Positions 34,481 through 45,824 of a stretch of DNA of 64,000 nucleotides are shown here, piece by piece (positions within the stretch are counted from its first letter, which is position 1; each line of letters begins with the position of its first letter). Under the pieces are notes generated by a model that did no database searches, was not told the origin of the DNA, and saw only the letters and a program-made list of their open reading frames with translations. Both the position numbers and the translations under genes were made by a program. This stretch comes from Angiostrongylus vasorum (lineage: Eukaryota > Nematoda > Chromadorea > Rhabditida > Metastrongylidae): contig JADANN010000424.1 in assembly GCA_018806985.1 (NCBI GenBank), forward strand, positions 1,107,001-1,171,000. Reading direction: 5' to 3'.

Positions 34481-34869
34481 ATGATAAGGTAACAACTCAC
34501 TTGTGCTTATCAACGAAGCAGCGGACTATTTTTAATCATGTGATTTTTCTAAATGAAACCATTAGTCATCTATACGAAAAATTGTCATTGCTTCAGTGAT
34601 AATGTGTGATTATTGCCTTTTGAGACAGTGGCATGTGGAGACGAATAGCGCTTAATTAAAGACCGTTTATCCTTCAAGGCTTCTTTTAAAAAAACGCCGA
34701 GGCATCTCGTCCACTTTCTATCATTTTATTCTCTACTGCTTTTTCTCATTTTAGAAACGTCTCATTTCAATTCATTTTTTTCTATCCTTACTGTTATTTA
34801 GTGTGTCTTTCCTTTACGTTTCTTCCTAATACCCTCCACTGCTCCCACACCAATCCTTTCCCGCTAGTT

Positions 34870-35017
34870 CACGTGCAGTTCATGGGAATTGCGCCATCGA
34901 TCGGTTTTGAGCACGTGCTCGTCACGTGGACGCTGAGCAATTCGGTCGCGGTCGCGCGCCCAATCGAAGTTGCTGTCTTGCACTAACAAAAGCCGTCACT
35001 CGCTACCTCGACACGTG
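34870..35017. promoter_or_regulatory. Cluster of four CACGTG E-boxes
   Basis: CACGTG occurs at 34870, 34912, 34923 and 35012 in a CpG-rich island (GGTCGCGGTCGCGCGCC between them) unlike its AT-rich surroundings. Such palindromes bind bHLH-zip factors. It is about 3.1 kb upstream of the ABHD2-like start, so a promoter or enhancer role is inference. Confidence 0.35.
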
Positions 35018-35225
35018 TTAATCTCGTCCGAAACGCTGGAGCTTACATGTCCACATTGCTCTTAAATCATTCGGTTTATTCGACATATGAATCAGCTTAT
35101 ATGCAATAATGCAATCGATCAATATGTCTTGTTTGTCATTTTTCCTGTCGTCGTCATATAGTTTTTTTCTACGGCTTTACTCCTTTTGCAAGTGCTAAAA
35201 GTGCTATGCAATGTTTAAAAGCTGA

Positions 35226-35512
35226 AAAATAGTGCACGTGTGGCGCATTGGTCGGAGCCGGCCTGTAGTACACACGTGGGATTGATCCCCGCTGCCGTGG
35301 CTCACTAAGCCTTCCATCCATCCGGGGTCGGCAAATTGGTACCAGACTTGTCTGGGAGTATAATAGCATTGGCTCGATACATCGGTAGGCCACCGCGAGT
35401 CATTGTATGGGCTAGACATGCATTCACATCCAAACGATACTTAATGAAGTCTAATACATGGCGCTTCCCTCAGGGATTGATCAACGCGAGAGCTTTATCC
35501 TTTTTTTTATAA
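35226..35512 (+). repeat. tRNA-headed SINE, family B
   Basis: Forward copy: GCACGTGTGGCGCATTGGTC head, box B-like GGGATTGATCCCC, body, and AGAGCTTTATCC tail. Confidence 0.85.
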
Positions 35513-35519
35513 GCTGAAA

Positions 35520-35760
35520 GCGACTATTTTTCATATTTATTTGTAGGATTTTATAAACTGATCTTTTTGAGCTGATGCGAGTTGGTATCGGTTTTCGTTG
35601 TCGTTGTTGTTGGCGTTGTTGGTAGATGGCTGACCTCAGAGCTTGGAGGTATTTTATGTAACAGTAGCCGTATATTCGGTGAAATATAAATTTCAAAAAT
35701 CCAAAGATGAACCGGATAGACGAATGCCTCACTATCACACGTAACCTGCTACCTTGTTTT
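35520..35760 (+). repeat. Family E element
   Basis: GAGCTGATGCGAGTTGGTAT, short GTT-like tract, CTGACCTCAGAGCTTGGAGG and GCCGTATATTCGGTGAAATA match the inverted copy that follows. Confidence 0.65.
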
Positions 35761-35761
35761 G

Positions 35762-36150
35762 AGATGGTTTTTTGACCCCCTTCGTGGGTCTCGCGCACCG
35801 TCCCACGTCAACAACGCGTGGGCCAGTCTCGCTCGTAACAGCACGGTGAGGCCTTTCTATTCAATATGGCGTGTATTTAAAAGTTTGATCTTCATTAGTA
35901 CCATAGATATTTCGCCGAATATAAGGCTACTTCTACATAAAAATACGTCCAGGCTCTGAGGGAAGCATAATCGCCGAAGCGTAGTCCGTCGACCAACAAC
36001 ACCAACAGTAGCGACGACAACGACAACAATAACTACAGACAACGAAGACCTATACCAACCTCGCACCAGCTCAACAAGTTCAGTTTATAAGAACATGTAA
36101 ATCAATATATCGAGTATTTATGCCGAGGTTTATAAAGGGCGGTCTTTTGG
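35762..36150 (-). repeat. Family E element, inverted
   Basis: Reverse copy of family E: GATATTTCGCCGAATATAAG, CTCTGAGGGAAGCATAATCG, a CAA-rich tract and ACCTCGCACCAGCTCAACAA. With its neighbours it forms a nested inverted arrangement. Confidence 0.7.
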
Positions 36151-36414
36151 ATTCTTTGTCATTTTTAGTGTTTTGAAGACGTGGAAGTATATTTGCATGC
36201 GTATAGTGAGTGGACGCCAGCGCAGGGGGAAACATATCCTATCTAGTTTTCCTTTTTCGTTGCCTTATACGGTGATTCATAAGGGGTTACTTTTCCAAAC
36301 TTCGACTGCAGGACATTCCTCTGTTATCTCTTTTTCTCCACAAACGTTCTTTATTTGGTAACTGGTTCCACGTTTTTAACAGTTCTTTAGTGCATTTAAT
36401 AGTTCTTCTTTTAA

Positions 36415-36770
<356 letters not shown>

Positions 36771-36771
36771 G

Positions 36772-36772
36772 G

Positions 36773-36821
<49 letters not shown>
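36772..36821. repeat. (AAC)n microsatellite
   Basis: About 50 bases of AAC, the complement of the GTT run 60 bases to its left. Confidence 0.97.
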
Positions 36822-36984
36822 CTACTTCAACAACGACAACAACAAGTTCTTCTTTTGTTTTTCACATTTGAGTTGTTCTGTGTTCAAATTAAGAATATGG
36901 AAAATGTTTGGAAGTCTGCGACTACTGCACAATTGGTCGACAAACACTTTGTAGTGTTAACTTTTTATTTTGGCGAAACGAAAG

Positions 36985-37112
36985 ACTCGCATGGCGTGGT
37001 GGTGAACGCGTTAACCTTCGGAAAGGGTAGTTGCGCGTTCGTTCCGCACCGCAGACACCTGCGGTCCGGAGTTTTGCAAATATCTCAGCATTATTGTAGT
37101 TGAACCATTTTG
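36985..37112 (+). repeat. SINE family C
   Basis: GCATGGCGTGGTGGTGAACG head, CGTTCGTTCCGCACCGCAG and GGAGTTTTGCAAATATCTCA body. Forward copy. Confidence 0.8.
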
Positions 37113-37483
37113 TAGTTTCAAATTAGTTGCTGCTGAAAAGGCAATCTTGAGGACTTTGCGCCGATTTTTTCCGTAGTGTCAGCTTAACCAGCGATTCATT
37201 CATGACTCTCTCACCGTCATCCATGAACTATCGATATTGTTTCCATAGTAACCTTACAAACTAAACACTTGGCTTTCTCAAAAACATGTAACATTCAATT
37301 GTTCTTCCTCTATGCACTCTAAAGTAGAGCTCGTCTAACTTCTCATTTTGATGCTCGAGAACGAAATTCGTGGAATTAGTCTTGTTTGCTTGTTTGAGGC
37401 TTTTCTCAGTAAACTTCATATAAACCCAGGAAGAAATAATGTTGTAAAGGTCTTTTTCTTGCGGTTATGGTTCTCCATTCCTA

Positions 37484-37765
37484 AGGCGCGTGTGGTGCAG
37501 TGGTCGGAGGCGCTCTGCAACACACACGTGGGATAGATCTCTGCGCCCATGGCCCACCAAGCTTTCCATCTGTTCGGGATCGGCAGATTGGTATCAGACT
37601 TGTCTGGGAGGATAATAGCACTGGCTCGATATATCGGCAGGCCACCGCGAGTCATTATAAAAGTCAGATATGCATTCAGTCACCTCCAAACGATGCTTAG
37701 TGAAGTCGAATGCATGGCGCATCACTCAGGGATTGATCAAGGCCGACAGCTTTTCAGATTTTTGT
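37484..37765 (+). repeat. tRNA-headed SINE, family B
   Basis: Forward full copy from GGCGCGTGTGGTGCAGTGG (box A) to GATTGATCAAGGCCGACAGC. Open frames inside it recur in other copies and are not genes. Confidence 0.88.
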
Positions 37766-38131
37766 GGTTCTCTAATCAGTTTCTTTTCTTCATGGATTTA
37801 ACCATATTTGTTTTTTGACTGATACTGTAGGCTATATGCCTTTCCAAACGCTGTAGTTTTTGTGCCAAATAGCTTGTAGCTTTCATACACTTTTCTTTTT
37901 GAAGCTTACAAATTTCATTCTCGTTCTATAGTTCATTTCTTCTACCGGTAGCTAGCAAGTCTTTTCAACATCGTTTTGTTGCTGCACAAGTTGTGATCTA
38001 TTCGTATGTGCGTCTAAAACTCAAACATTAAATCCCTTATTAGTGTATGGTTCGCTGTAGATGTGGACGTGGTCATTGTGGCATGACGTTGTCGGCAATC
38101 CACTCGACTTCCTGAGTCTTTCGTCATTTGA
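37766..38131. other. 5' flank of the ABHD2-like gene
   Basis: Presumed promoter region: AT-rich, without repeats. No TATA element can be assigned with confidence. Confidence 0.4.
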
Positions 38132-38158
38132 ATGGCCCAGTTCCGGAATGGTTTTCTG
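38132..38158 (+). CDS. ABHD2-like exon 1 (tentative start)
   Basis: ATG at 38132 begins MAQFRNGFL; the donor CTG|GTTTTT precedes a very pyrimidine-rich stretch that looks like an intron. Alternatively translation starts at the ATG at 38266 that opens the next exon. The longer form gives a slightly better N-terminal anchor. Confidence 0.4.
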
Positions 38159-41100
38159 GTTTTTATCGGTCTGTCTGTCGTCGTTTTTGTCTTTCTTTTT
38201 TACTTTATTTTTTACACAGTTTTCTTTTTTTTAACACATTTCGTTGTGTTTCTGTGCGAATTCAGATGGCAATAATCGTTCGGTTCTTACACATTTTTGA
38301 GTCACCGTCAGTACCGGAGGTGACCTTATTGGAAAAAGCCGATAGTCCAACTATGAAAAATCTCATCAAAGGTCTCGATATATTAAATGAACCGTGAGTT
38401 TTCTGGATTTTTTCACATCCATTAGTGACTGGAAATGAAATGAAATTATACCTCACTAATGTGCCAAAGGTTTTTTTTTCCTCGTCTGAAATTATTTCAT
38501 TGTTCAAGTTACCCATATAAAATATTTTAACAATTTCCTTCAAAGGAAAAGTCAGGAATAGAGTGGTGGTGAATTAGAGGAAATGTCTAGCATTGAAAAC
38601 GAAGTTCTTTGTGATTTCTGTCTAACAGATATCGCCCGCCCGGCCTCTGGGGTCGTTCTGGCCATCTGCAAACGGTTGCCTACGGCCTTCTGGGACATGC
38701 GTCGCTTCGACGTACGTTCGACCGTCGAGCTTCCATCCACTGCAGTGACGGCAGCACCGTCCTGTTCGACGTTTTCGAGCCGATCAGCAAGCATGAGGTG
38801 ACTGAGATTCAAAAGTTGCAGTGAAAAACATGATATCGTTGTGCTAATGTAATACTAGGGTGGTATACTGAATCAAACCCATCCTTAGGAGTGTTTGAAT
38901 AAAAGGGTGTTTCGCGAAACCAGTACTCTATCTTAAAAGTTTGATTCATGTTATTTTCCGGATCTCCCTAAAGAATTGTTCTTTTGTCAAATGATTCCGC
39001 TCATAGTCCAGTATAACGCTGAAGGTGGTCGGGTCAATGTTTATTTCGCTCGTACCGGTTTTTCGCAGTGGTGGCGAAAATGTTTTAAAATTGATATGAG
39101 AAGTGCGTGATAAAACTGGAGAGAGAAAATTCAAGTAATTTCCTGGGAATTGAGATGCGTGTCCGAAAGAGGAATTGGGTTTTTCTCTCATTTACGTCAA
39201 CTTCTTTTGTTTAATTTTTTCATTTACACACACTATTAGAAACCTGTCTGATTTGAAAGTTGAACTACTTACCAGGCTGGCCCAGGTGTCTGTTGTTCGC
39301 TCATCGTTCTTGTGCTTTTGCAACATCAGAGTTAAGCTAGTGTTTATGTGACCAGGGTTGCCATATTGTTTGTAGAGAACACAAGAAATGAAGTAGCTAA
39401 AAAAGAATAACAGTTTTTCTGATGTTCTACTGTATTTTCAGAGTGGACTGGACATCACTCTTGCTCTCACTCCGGGCATCGCCAACACAAGTGAAAGTAA
39501 CTACATCCGTACATGTGTGCACCACGCACAGGAGCGAGGGTTAATTCCAGCATGTAGAATGCTATGAGTTTGCATTTTTGAGTAGTTGCAATTCAAAACT
39601 CTTCCTTCCAGTGATAGAGAAGCCACTATAGTTGTTATGGACAGCTAATAACCAATAGGTACAACTCGTATCCATAAATTAAATTGGGTGGCATATTCTT
39701 TTATAAAAGGGGGAACACTGTGATTTCGTGGTCTGAATAAGGAAGTCGATGACGACAACGATAAACAAATGTGAATTGGACCTTTGTATATGCTCGAGTT
39801 ACAAACAGTCCATTTCGATTGTGAGTTATGTGAGTCATCTAATTTCGTTGATCGTCGGGGTCAGGGTTGTGAAGGCCTGCCGGACTTGATGGCTACGAAG
39901 CAACTGTACGGCACCGATCCTTCGTTTATTAGTCAATGTTTCACATGCTGTACCAATTTAAGGGGAAGAATCGTGAAATTATCAGAAGATACTATAAAAC
40001 AGCGATGCGTTGCCAACCGATTGAATGGCTAGATAGTGTATTTCTATTGTTTTTCGACTGACAGACAGATAGCTATCATCAAGGTCGCAGTACACATCAG
40101 TCAGTTGTCAGTGAGCAGAATTATGTGTACATTGTTATTTAAGTGCTAAAACTACACATTTTCACTTTCAATTCTATTTATTTAAAATATCACTTTAGTA
40201 AACGATATATTCACCTTCATTATCAAGAGTAATATAGTGTTATATTTCTTCATAGGTCTTGGACCCCTTCTGTCAGGAAGATAGGTGTTACACACCGAAG
40301 AATTTGGCGAGAACGTTTTTGAGGTTGTGATAAACGTGAAATTTCTTCCTTAGGGCTAAGGGCTCATAATAGTGATCATCTGAGGGTGTTGTTTCGGCGA
40401 TGTACAAGTTACGAGGTATAGTAGTCCGGTTCAAGTTTAATAGTTCCGTCAAGTCATGTGGGAGTGATCGGAGTGAAGTTGATCGTCATCATGCAAACTT
40501 TGAGCTCAGAGTCATATCGGTTGCTTCTCTGTTATAAGAGTGATCTACCAGAACCGCTTTATGGAGCGGTTAACACTGACCATTTGTTTCGGCTCCGAAA
40601 AGTCAGGTGTTCATACCGTACATGTTCAAGAACACGTACAGCATCAGGTTGCTACCATGTAGACCGAACCTGGGTTTGTCTCGTAGATCTTCATCTCTGA
40701 TGAACCATAAGGTGTGGTGCTTGTCGTTCTCGTGTCGGTCAGAGTGTTGGACATCCAACCAACCCACAGTTTGGGATAGACCATCGAGTTATGACATCGC
40801 TACTAAGAGCGGTCCCTTCAAATATTCCTTGCCATTTATTTCTTTTTTTATTTCTTCACTAAAACGCCTATCACTATTGTCAAAGCGCGCAAACCATTCA
40901 TAGAGTAACCGTCCAAATAAATGAAATGTAAGCTGTGAAATATAACTAAAATGATGCTGAGATAATTGCAAAACTCGGGACCGCAGGTGTCGGCGGTGGG
41001 GATCGAACACGCTATCACTCTTTCCGGGAGCTAACGCGTTCACTGCCACACCATGCGGGTCTTTCGTTTTGCCTCTGTATCAGCAGTGTTTTATAGGTGC

Positions 41101-44100
41101 CATCGCCAATCACCCGTTAGCAGGATTCGGGGAGCACAATTCGGCATTGTACTTATGTGTTATGTCTATCTATCTATTAGTATCTGAACCGTATGGTGTG
41201 GTTGTCAGCACGCTAGCCCTTGGAAGGATTAAAAGCGGGTTCGATTCCCACAACAGACACCTGTTTTCCGGAGTTTTGCAAATATCTTGGCATCATAGTG
41301 GTTATATTTCACTTCATTACTTTCCGTAAAAAAAGAATAGGCGGTAAATAAAAAGTGACTATACTGTGTAGATATTTTGCAGAATAATGTTGTTTTAGCT
41401 ATCGATGTGCAGTCCTCAATCATCTGGGTGCATTGTCCGCTGTGAAGCTCACTGGGAACCGAATCTTCTCTTATGGTGGGTAGTCATAATGTGTTTTAAA
41501 CCACTTTCTATCATCTGGTTTCATGAAAATTCTTCGAGTATTGTTGAAGCGTTTATTATGTTTCTACTTTTTTTTTCTTGAGAAAATATGTGAACTTAAG
41601 TTTCTGTGGCGCATGAGAACGAGGATTTTTTTTTCGTTCTTATCAAGTCTATTTTTTTATATGGCTATGTTATTGTTTCGTACAGATTCTATCATGTGGG
41701 TATTCATAATCCCACCAGTCATTGAGTAACTTGGGAGGACACCATTAAGTTCTCCATGGGTTGTGTAGTGTGCAGCAGCTACTATTCAACGAACACCACT
41801 TATCTGAGAGACACCAATAGCATCAGATTTTTGGTCCAAACCTCTTTATTTTGTTGTTCTGGTAATGACATAGCGAAGTATCTGCTGAGCTCCTCCATAA
41901 TATAAGTGTGCGCTTGGTTAGGGATTGAAGTTTAAATGTCATGCATATTGGCCTAAATGGCCTTGTTGTAGGGTGATCCCTGTTGTAGATCTCAATCCGA
42001 CAATGGCAGATCCCACATTCTTTTCCGGTCACGATGGTGATAAAGCATGAATCTATGTGGTAGCAAATTTCACATGAAAAACATATCAATTCGCGAAAAA
42101 TTGTGTGTATTTTATAACGGTTGTCCTCAATTTACGATTGTAGCTGCATCACAGTTCGGCCATTTAGGAAGTACTGAGGAATTGAGGGCGATGATGAATC
42201 AGCTGTTTAAAGACTACCCTCACTCCTATTTTATTAACATCGGATTTTCGATGGGTGGCAATATCACGACACGATTTCTCATCGAAGCATCCAACAAGCA
42301 AAAAGTGAGTATCGTTCTGAAGTGATAAATTCATTGCTGAAACGACATTGACTTTTGAGGCATTTTGGTTGATCACCAGAGACGTCAGTAAGCAAACAGC
42401 GAATTTTCCCCTTGTGTATCACAAGTTCTTTTCGAATTTCTTTTGATCCATACGGCTGCGATGGCTAGGATGGTCACACAAATTTCTATTTTCAGAAGAC
42501 GAATTCTGATGGGTTTGAGTGTGTGTCAAGGCTATTCGGCGTCGATTTCAACGCCAATGTATCATGACTGGGAGAACGGCCGTCGAATCTATAACTATTT
42601 CATAACGGAAAATATGAAGCGTCTTCTACGTAGGAACTACGACCAGGCCGTTGCACCACACGTCGCCAAAGGGCTCATTGATGAACAGGTGCTAATTGTA
42701 GTCACTGTCATTCTAATGATTTGTGTTGTAAACGGTGTGTCATAAGTTAAGTACCCAAGGATCTCAAGAGCTTTTTCTGATTAGAATATTTCCTTGAAGT
42801 GAATGTTCAAGTCGTTTTTAGAATCAATCTAAAGAAAATTATTTATCTAAAAAATGTTTTTGATAAATGATCTCTCACATATGACGTCTCAGTGTGCTGC
42901 GATGGAGAGTTATGCATTTGATTCGTTGATCAAGTACAAAAATTTATGTACATCAAGTGCAATTACTTTTTACCTACTTCCAATCCCTTTCGAATTCAGC
43001 GTCTTTGGTCGACGACATCGATCGTGGCGTTTGACGAGAACTACAATCGTCGAGTAGCTGGTTTTTCAACCGTGGAAGCGTTCTATGAATGGTGTGATTG
43101 CCTTCCACATCTGCCGAAACTCTCCGTACCAATGATATTCCTGAATGCCGAAGACGATCCCATAATTCCGAGATCACTGTGGAAACCTGTGAAGGTAATA
43201 AACTGCATCAGTTTACATTCCATCATGTGGCTGACTAGATCACTAGTCGGTTTTTTTTTGTCTTATCAGGGTTCAAAATATGCAACAATTTGTTATCTAA
43301 TCGTTACCTGGTTGACAGTGCCACTTTCGTGAACGCCATCGTCTCGGTTAGCATATTAACGACAGCAGTTTACAGTGTTGAGATATAATTTCCGTGCTCA
43401 TGTCAAGAAATGCAGTGAGTAATAGAACACAGACAACATATATTTGTAGAAAAACATGGAACGAGAGCAATATTTGGTCAAACAGGAACATCCAGTGGGT
43501 TGTGACATCGGGACGCGGTAAGTGAAGGTAGAGAAGAATCGTCCATGCTACACAGAAAAACCACTAATTGTTGTCAGCGTGTTCCAGATCTCTAATATAT
43601 CATGGTTATTATTTCCTTCATTACTTTCTTGTTATCTTCTGAGTAGTACGTTAGAATAAGGTGGAGCAATCAGGAATAATAAGAACTGGAATAGAGCGCG
43701 TGTAGCGTAGTGGTCAGAGGCGCCCTGCAATACACATGGGATCTATCCTCTCGCCTCAGGCTCACTAAGAATTCCATCTTTCCGGGGTCGGCAGATTGGT
43801 ACCTGACTTGTTCGGGAGGATAACAGCACTGGTTTGGTACATCAATAGGCACCGCGGAACCATTGTAAAGGCCAGAAATGCATTCAGTCACCTTTAACGA
43901 CGCTTAGGGAAGTAGAGCGCTTGGCGCATCTCTCAGATACTGATCAACGCCGAGAGCTACATCCTTTTATCCTTTAAGTTAGAATCGTTGATAATGGTTG
44001 TGCGTGACAATAGACATTTAATAGGTACCATTTTCTACAACATCTTTGCGATATCTTAAACACCACGTTGAATTATTAACGGTTTCTACTGATTTCAAAC

Positions 44101-44510
44101 TCTTAACTCCACAAAAACGTTGTTGACAGTTAAAGAATATCCATGAGACCTTTTTTCGAATACTATTACGCTACGAGTTGAAAAGTTTCCTGGAGTCTTT
44201 CAGTGACGTACAAGACTGAGTCAATTTTTTCAGTTTAGGGTAGAGCGTAGAAGGCAAGTACTATAGTACAACTTTGTGGAGAACTTTGTGTCATAAACAG
44301 TTTGTTAATCGTACAAGTGTCTATTACTCATTATTACTCCATTTTCAGGAATTCGCTTCCCGTTCCGAGGATGTGGCGTTCATCTTGACGAGACATGGAG
44401 GTCACTTAGGATTCCTAGAGGGCGGTTCCTTTGCGCCAAACTCGATTACCTGGCTCGATCGGTTCATCGTCGATATGGCAGACAAAGCTGTTATGCTCTA
44501 CACTTCATAG
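38132..44510 (+). CDS. ABHD2: ABHD2-type alpha/beta hydrolase (monoacylglycerol lipase family), nine exons
   Basis: Exons: 38132-38158 (tentative), 38266-38393, 38629-38797, 39442-39539, 41399-41475, 42168-42304, 42496-42688, 43000-43194 and 44349-44510. The product is about 395 aa (human ABHD2 has 425). The order of blocks matches ABHD2: a short hydrophobic N terminus, LWGRSGHLQTVAYG, CSDGSTVLFDVFEP, LTPGIANTSESNYIRT, YRCAVLNHLGAL, the nucleophile elbow GFSMGG (Ser about residue 194), LSVCQGYSA, RIYNYFITENMKRL, the acid motif NAEDDP (about 327-331), and HGGHLGFLEGG (His about 361). So the catalytic triad is intact. Family members hydrolyse monoacylglycerols or similar esters at membranes; ABHD2 is a single-pass membrane protein. 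One junction, 42304/42496, is one base out of frame with the best splice sites (see findings). Orthology to ABHD2 rather than ABHD1/3 rests on VCQGYSA and the RRIYNY block. It is convergent with the hexokinase gene. Confidence 0.88.
38266..38393 (+). CDS. ABHD2-like exon 2
   Basis: A GCGAATTCAG acceptor opens MAIIVRFLHIFESPSVPEV and ends DILNEP. This corresponds to the YVIVRCLNLKSP...PDLYF region of human ABHD2. The donor is CC|GTGAGT. Confidence 0.75.
38629..38797 (+). CDS. ABHD2-like exon 3
   Basis: YRPPGLWGRSGHLQTVAYG matches the family hallmark PPLIWGKSGHLQTALYG, followed by CSDGSTVLFDVFEPISKHE, the hydrolase strand region. The acceptor is CTAACAG and the donor GAG|GTGACT. Confidence 0.9.
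39442..39539 (+). CDS. ABHD2-like exon 4
   Basis: SGLDITLALTPGIANTSESN then YIRTCVHHAQERG matches the CPGIANHSE..YIRTFVDYAQ block. The oxyanion-side PG is present. The exon ends in phase 2 at GG|GTTAAT. Confidence 0.9.
39540..40924. other. ABHD2-like intron 4, left half
   Basis: No repeat or exon is recognised. Frames at 39784 and 40458 are isolated and lack family matches. Confidence 0.45.
40925..41065 (-). repeat. SINE family C
   Basis: Reverse copy: ATGATGCTGAGATAATTGCA, GACCGCAGGTGTCGGCGGTG and GGATCGAACAC, ending CCACACCATGCGGGTC. It lies in intron 4 of the ABHD2-like gene. Confidence 0.85.
41165..41345 (+). repeat. SINE family C
   Basis: Forward copy with a perfect box B, GGTTCGATTCC (41238-41248), and the GCAAATATCTTGGCATCATA body. 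It is about 100 bases from the inverted copy, in the same intron. Confidence 0.85.
41399..41475 (+). CDS. ABHD2-like exon 5
   Basis: TGTTTTAG then C completes a glycine codon; YRCAVLNHLGALSAVKLTGN and RIFSY follow. The VLNHLGAL motif is close to identical to human ABHD2. The donor is TATG|GTGGGT. Confidence 0.9.
42168..42304 (+). CDS. ABHD2-like exon 6 with catalytic serine
   Basis: The acceptor CATTTAG at 42167 gives G+STEELRAMMNQLFKDYP, in phase with exon 5. INIGFSMGGNITTRFL carries the nucleophile elbow GFSMGG. The best donor is AAA|GTGAGT at 42304; a weaker one is AA|GTGATA at 42321. Confidence 0.88.
42496..42688 (+). CDS. ABHD2-like exon 7
   Basis: ILMGLSVCQGYSASISTPM and RRIYNYFITENMKRLL match the VSVCQGYSA and RRFYNFLMADNMKK blocks. 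The acceptor is TATTTTCAG at 42495, and the frame needs two bases from exon 6. The donor is CAG|GTGCTA. Confidence 0.88.
43000..43194 (+). CDS. ABHD2-like exon 8 with catalytic aspartate
   Basis: RLWSTTSIVAFDENYN, then LSVPMIFLNAEDDPIIP containing the acid residue of the triad. The acceptor is CGAATTCAG and the donor AAG|GTAATA. Confidence 0.9.
43694..43981 (+). repeat. tRNA-headed SINE, family B (intact head)
   Basis: GCGCGTGTAGCGTAGTGGTC shows the clearest box A; GGGATCTATCC stands at the box B position. The tail is ACATCCTTTTATCCTTTAAG. It sits in the last intron of the ABHD2-like gene, same orientation. Confidence 0.88.
44349..44510 (+). CDS. ABHD2-like exon 9 with catalytic histidine and stop
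   Basis: EFASRSEDVAFILTRHGGHL then GFLEGGSFAPNSITWLDRF matches the HGGHLGFFEG..EPLTWMDK end of ABHD2. The stop TAG is at 44508-44510. Confidence 0.92.
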   Translation, partial: EFASRSEDVAFILTRHGGHLGFLEGGSFAPNSITWLDRFIVDMADKAVMLYTS

Positions 44511-45824
44511 GCTCTTCAGGCTTATATCACAAACTATATAGCAATTGGTTGAATCATTTCCTGAGAAGCGAATGCTTACCGTAATCTAACTTTAATCTTA
44601 GTTCTGTAACTGGGAATCTCACATCGTTTGGAATTTTATTTCGATGTGTCTATGTATCTCGTTAATCTTACTAAGAATTACGAAATAGAGATCTTCATCT
44701 TTGGAGCATTCTATTGATATGGTAATCTTGTTAGTACTAATAGTACTAATTTTTTTTTTCAGAACATTCTTGCGTTTAAATACATAGAAGCTGTCGCTGT
44801 ACCCATTCCGTTGTTGTACTGTTAAATACATAGCGCGTGTAGTTTGTTGTACTTCGCATTTTCTCATTTATACCATGACCTTATTCTCTTTATTCTTTCG
44901 CACACAGATATCACAGGTCAGAGTTGCGTGTTCGGCATCCGATAAGCGAAATCCAGAGCATCCAACACTCCGATTCTAGCCATATATGCTTCATTAGTGG
45001 CATGGGTTCACCATAACCGAGTTAGTGCAGTTAGTCGCTTCTGGCAGCTAGGAGTTATTGTTATTACAGCTTTTCTCTTTGTTGTCTCTTTGGCGTAATG
45101 TACGTTTCATTTTCCTATAATCTACTACTCTTTTCGTTTTCTCGTTACTGGCAAACATGTGGTCCGGTCTTATGTCATTTCTATTTATTCGTGACCATAA
45201 AGAGGAATAGATCCAAATTTCGAAAGACTTCTTTGTTATTATTTCCATTTTTCGAATTCAACAACCAGAACTGTCTAGAGCGATGTTCGGAACGTTACTA
45301 TAGTACTGTATAGTTGCCTGAACGATGAATCTAGTGGGATTTACACGATTAGCACTGTTGCACCTTCTGATATTACCATTGTTCTGCTCAGTATTTACAC
45401 ATTCGCAAAGAAGATAGCTTCTGGACAGGAGACGATAATTTCTCGATCGCCGAAGGACGATAATTTCTCAATCGCCGAAGTACTTCAGACGTTCAGGACT
45501 TCACAGCTATCCAGAAGAGACTGCTCTGTCGCATTAATGACATTACTTCCACACATAATCTTCCCAGACTTAAATGTGTTTAGAATGGGTACTTAAAAAA
45601 TTTGATAATTGAATTCCGGAATTTTGAAATCGTTCCTTAAGTTAGAGTTCTGATTAAATCAAAGTGAATCCAAAATTAAGAAAATCTCAATGGAAGAGCG
45701 GTAGTTGCAGACATAAATGTTATATTGCGGAATATAGTCTTCTGCTGTGGAGGGAATTTCATTAGTTTGTTTGCTTTCGTGTTCTATGAATTCTGAATCA
45801 AGAAAGCGTGGAACGCCGGTCTCC
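44511..45824. other. 3' flank of the ABHD2-like gene
   Basis: Includes its 3' UTR. No clear AATAAA close to the stop, and no repeat recognised up to the family A fragment. Confidence 0.45.

Noticed and set aside
38583..38812. Overlapping ORFs on both strands at the third ABHD2-like exon
   Set aside because: Only the frame giving LWGRSGHLQTVAYG matches a known family; the listed longer frames are shadows.
41229..41423. ORF with CCGNRTRF and similar repeats
   Set aside because: Derived from SINE C copies; identical peptides arise at 15700 and 57800.
43694..43765. Genuine tRNA gene
   Set aside because: Box A and box B are present but the cloverleaf arms do not pair well, and the same head begins about ten dispersed copies with a common non-tRNA body.
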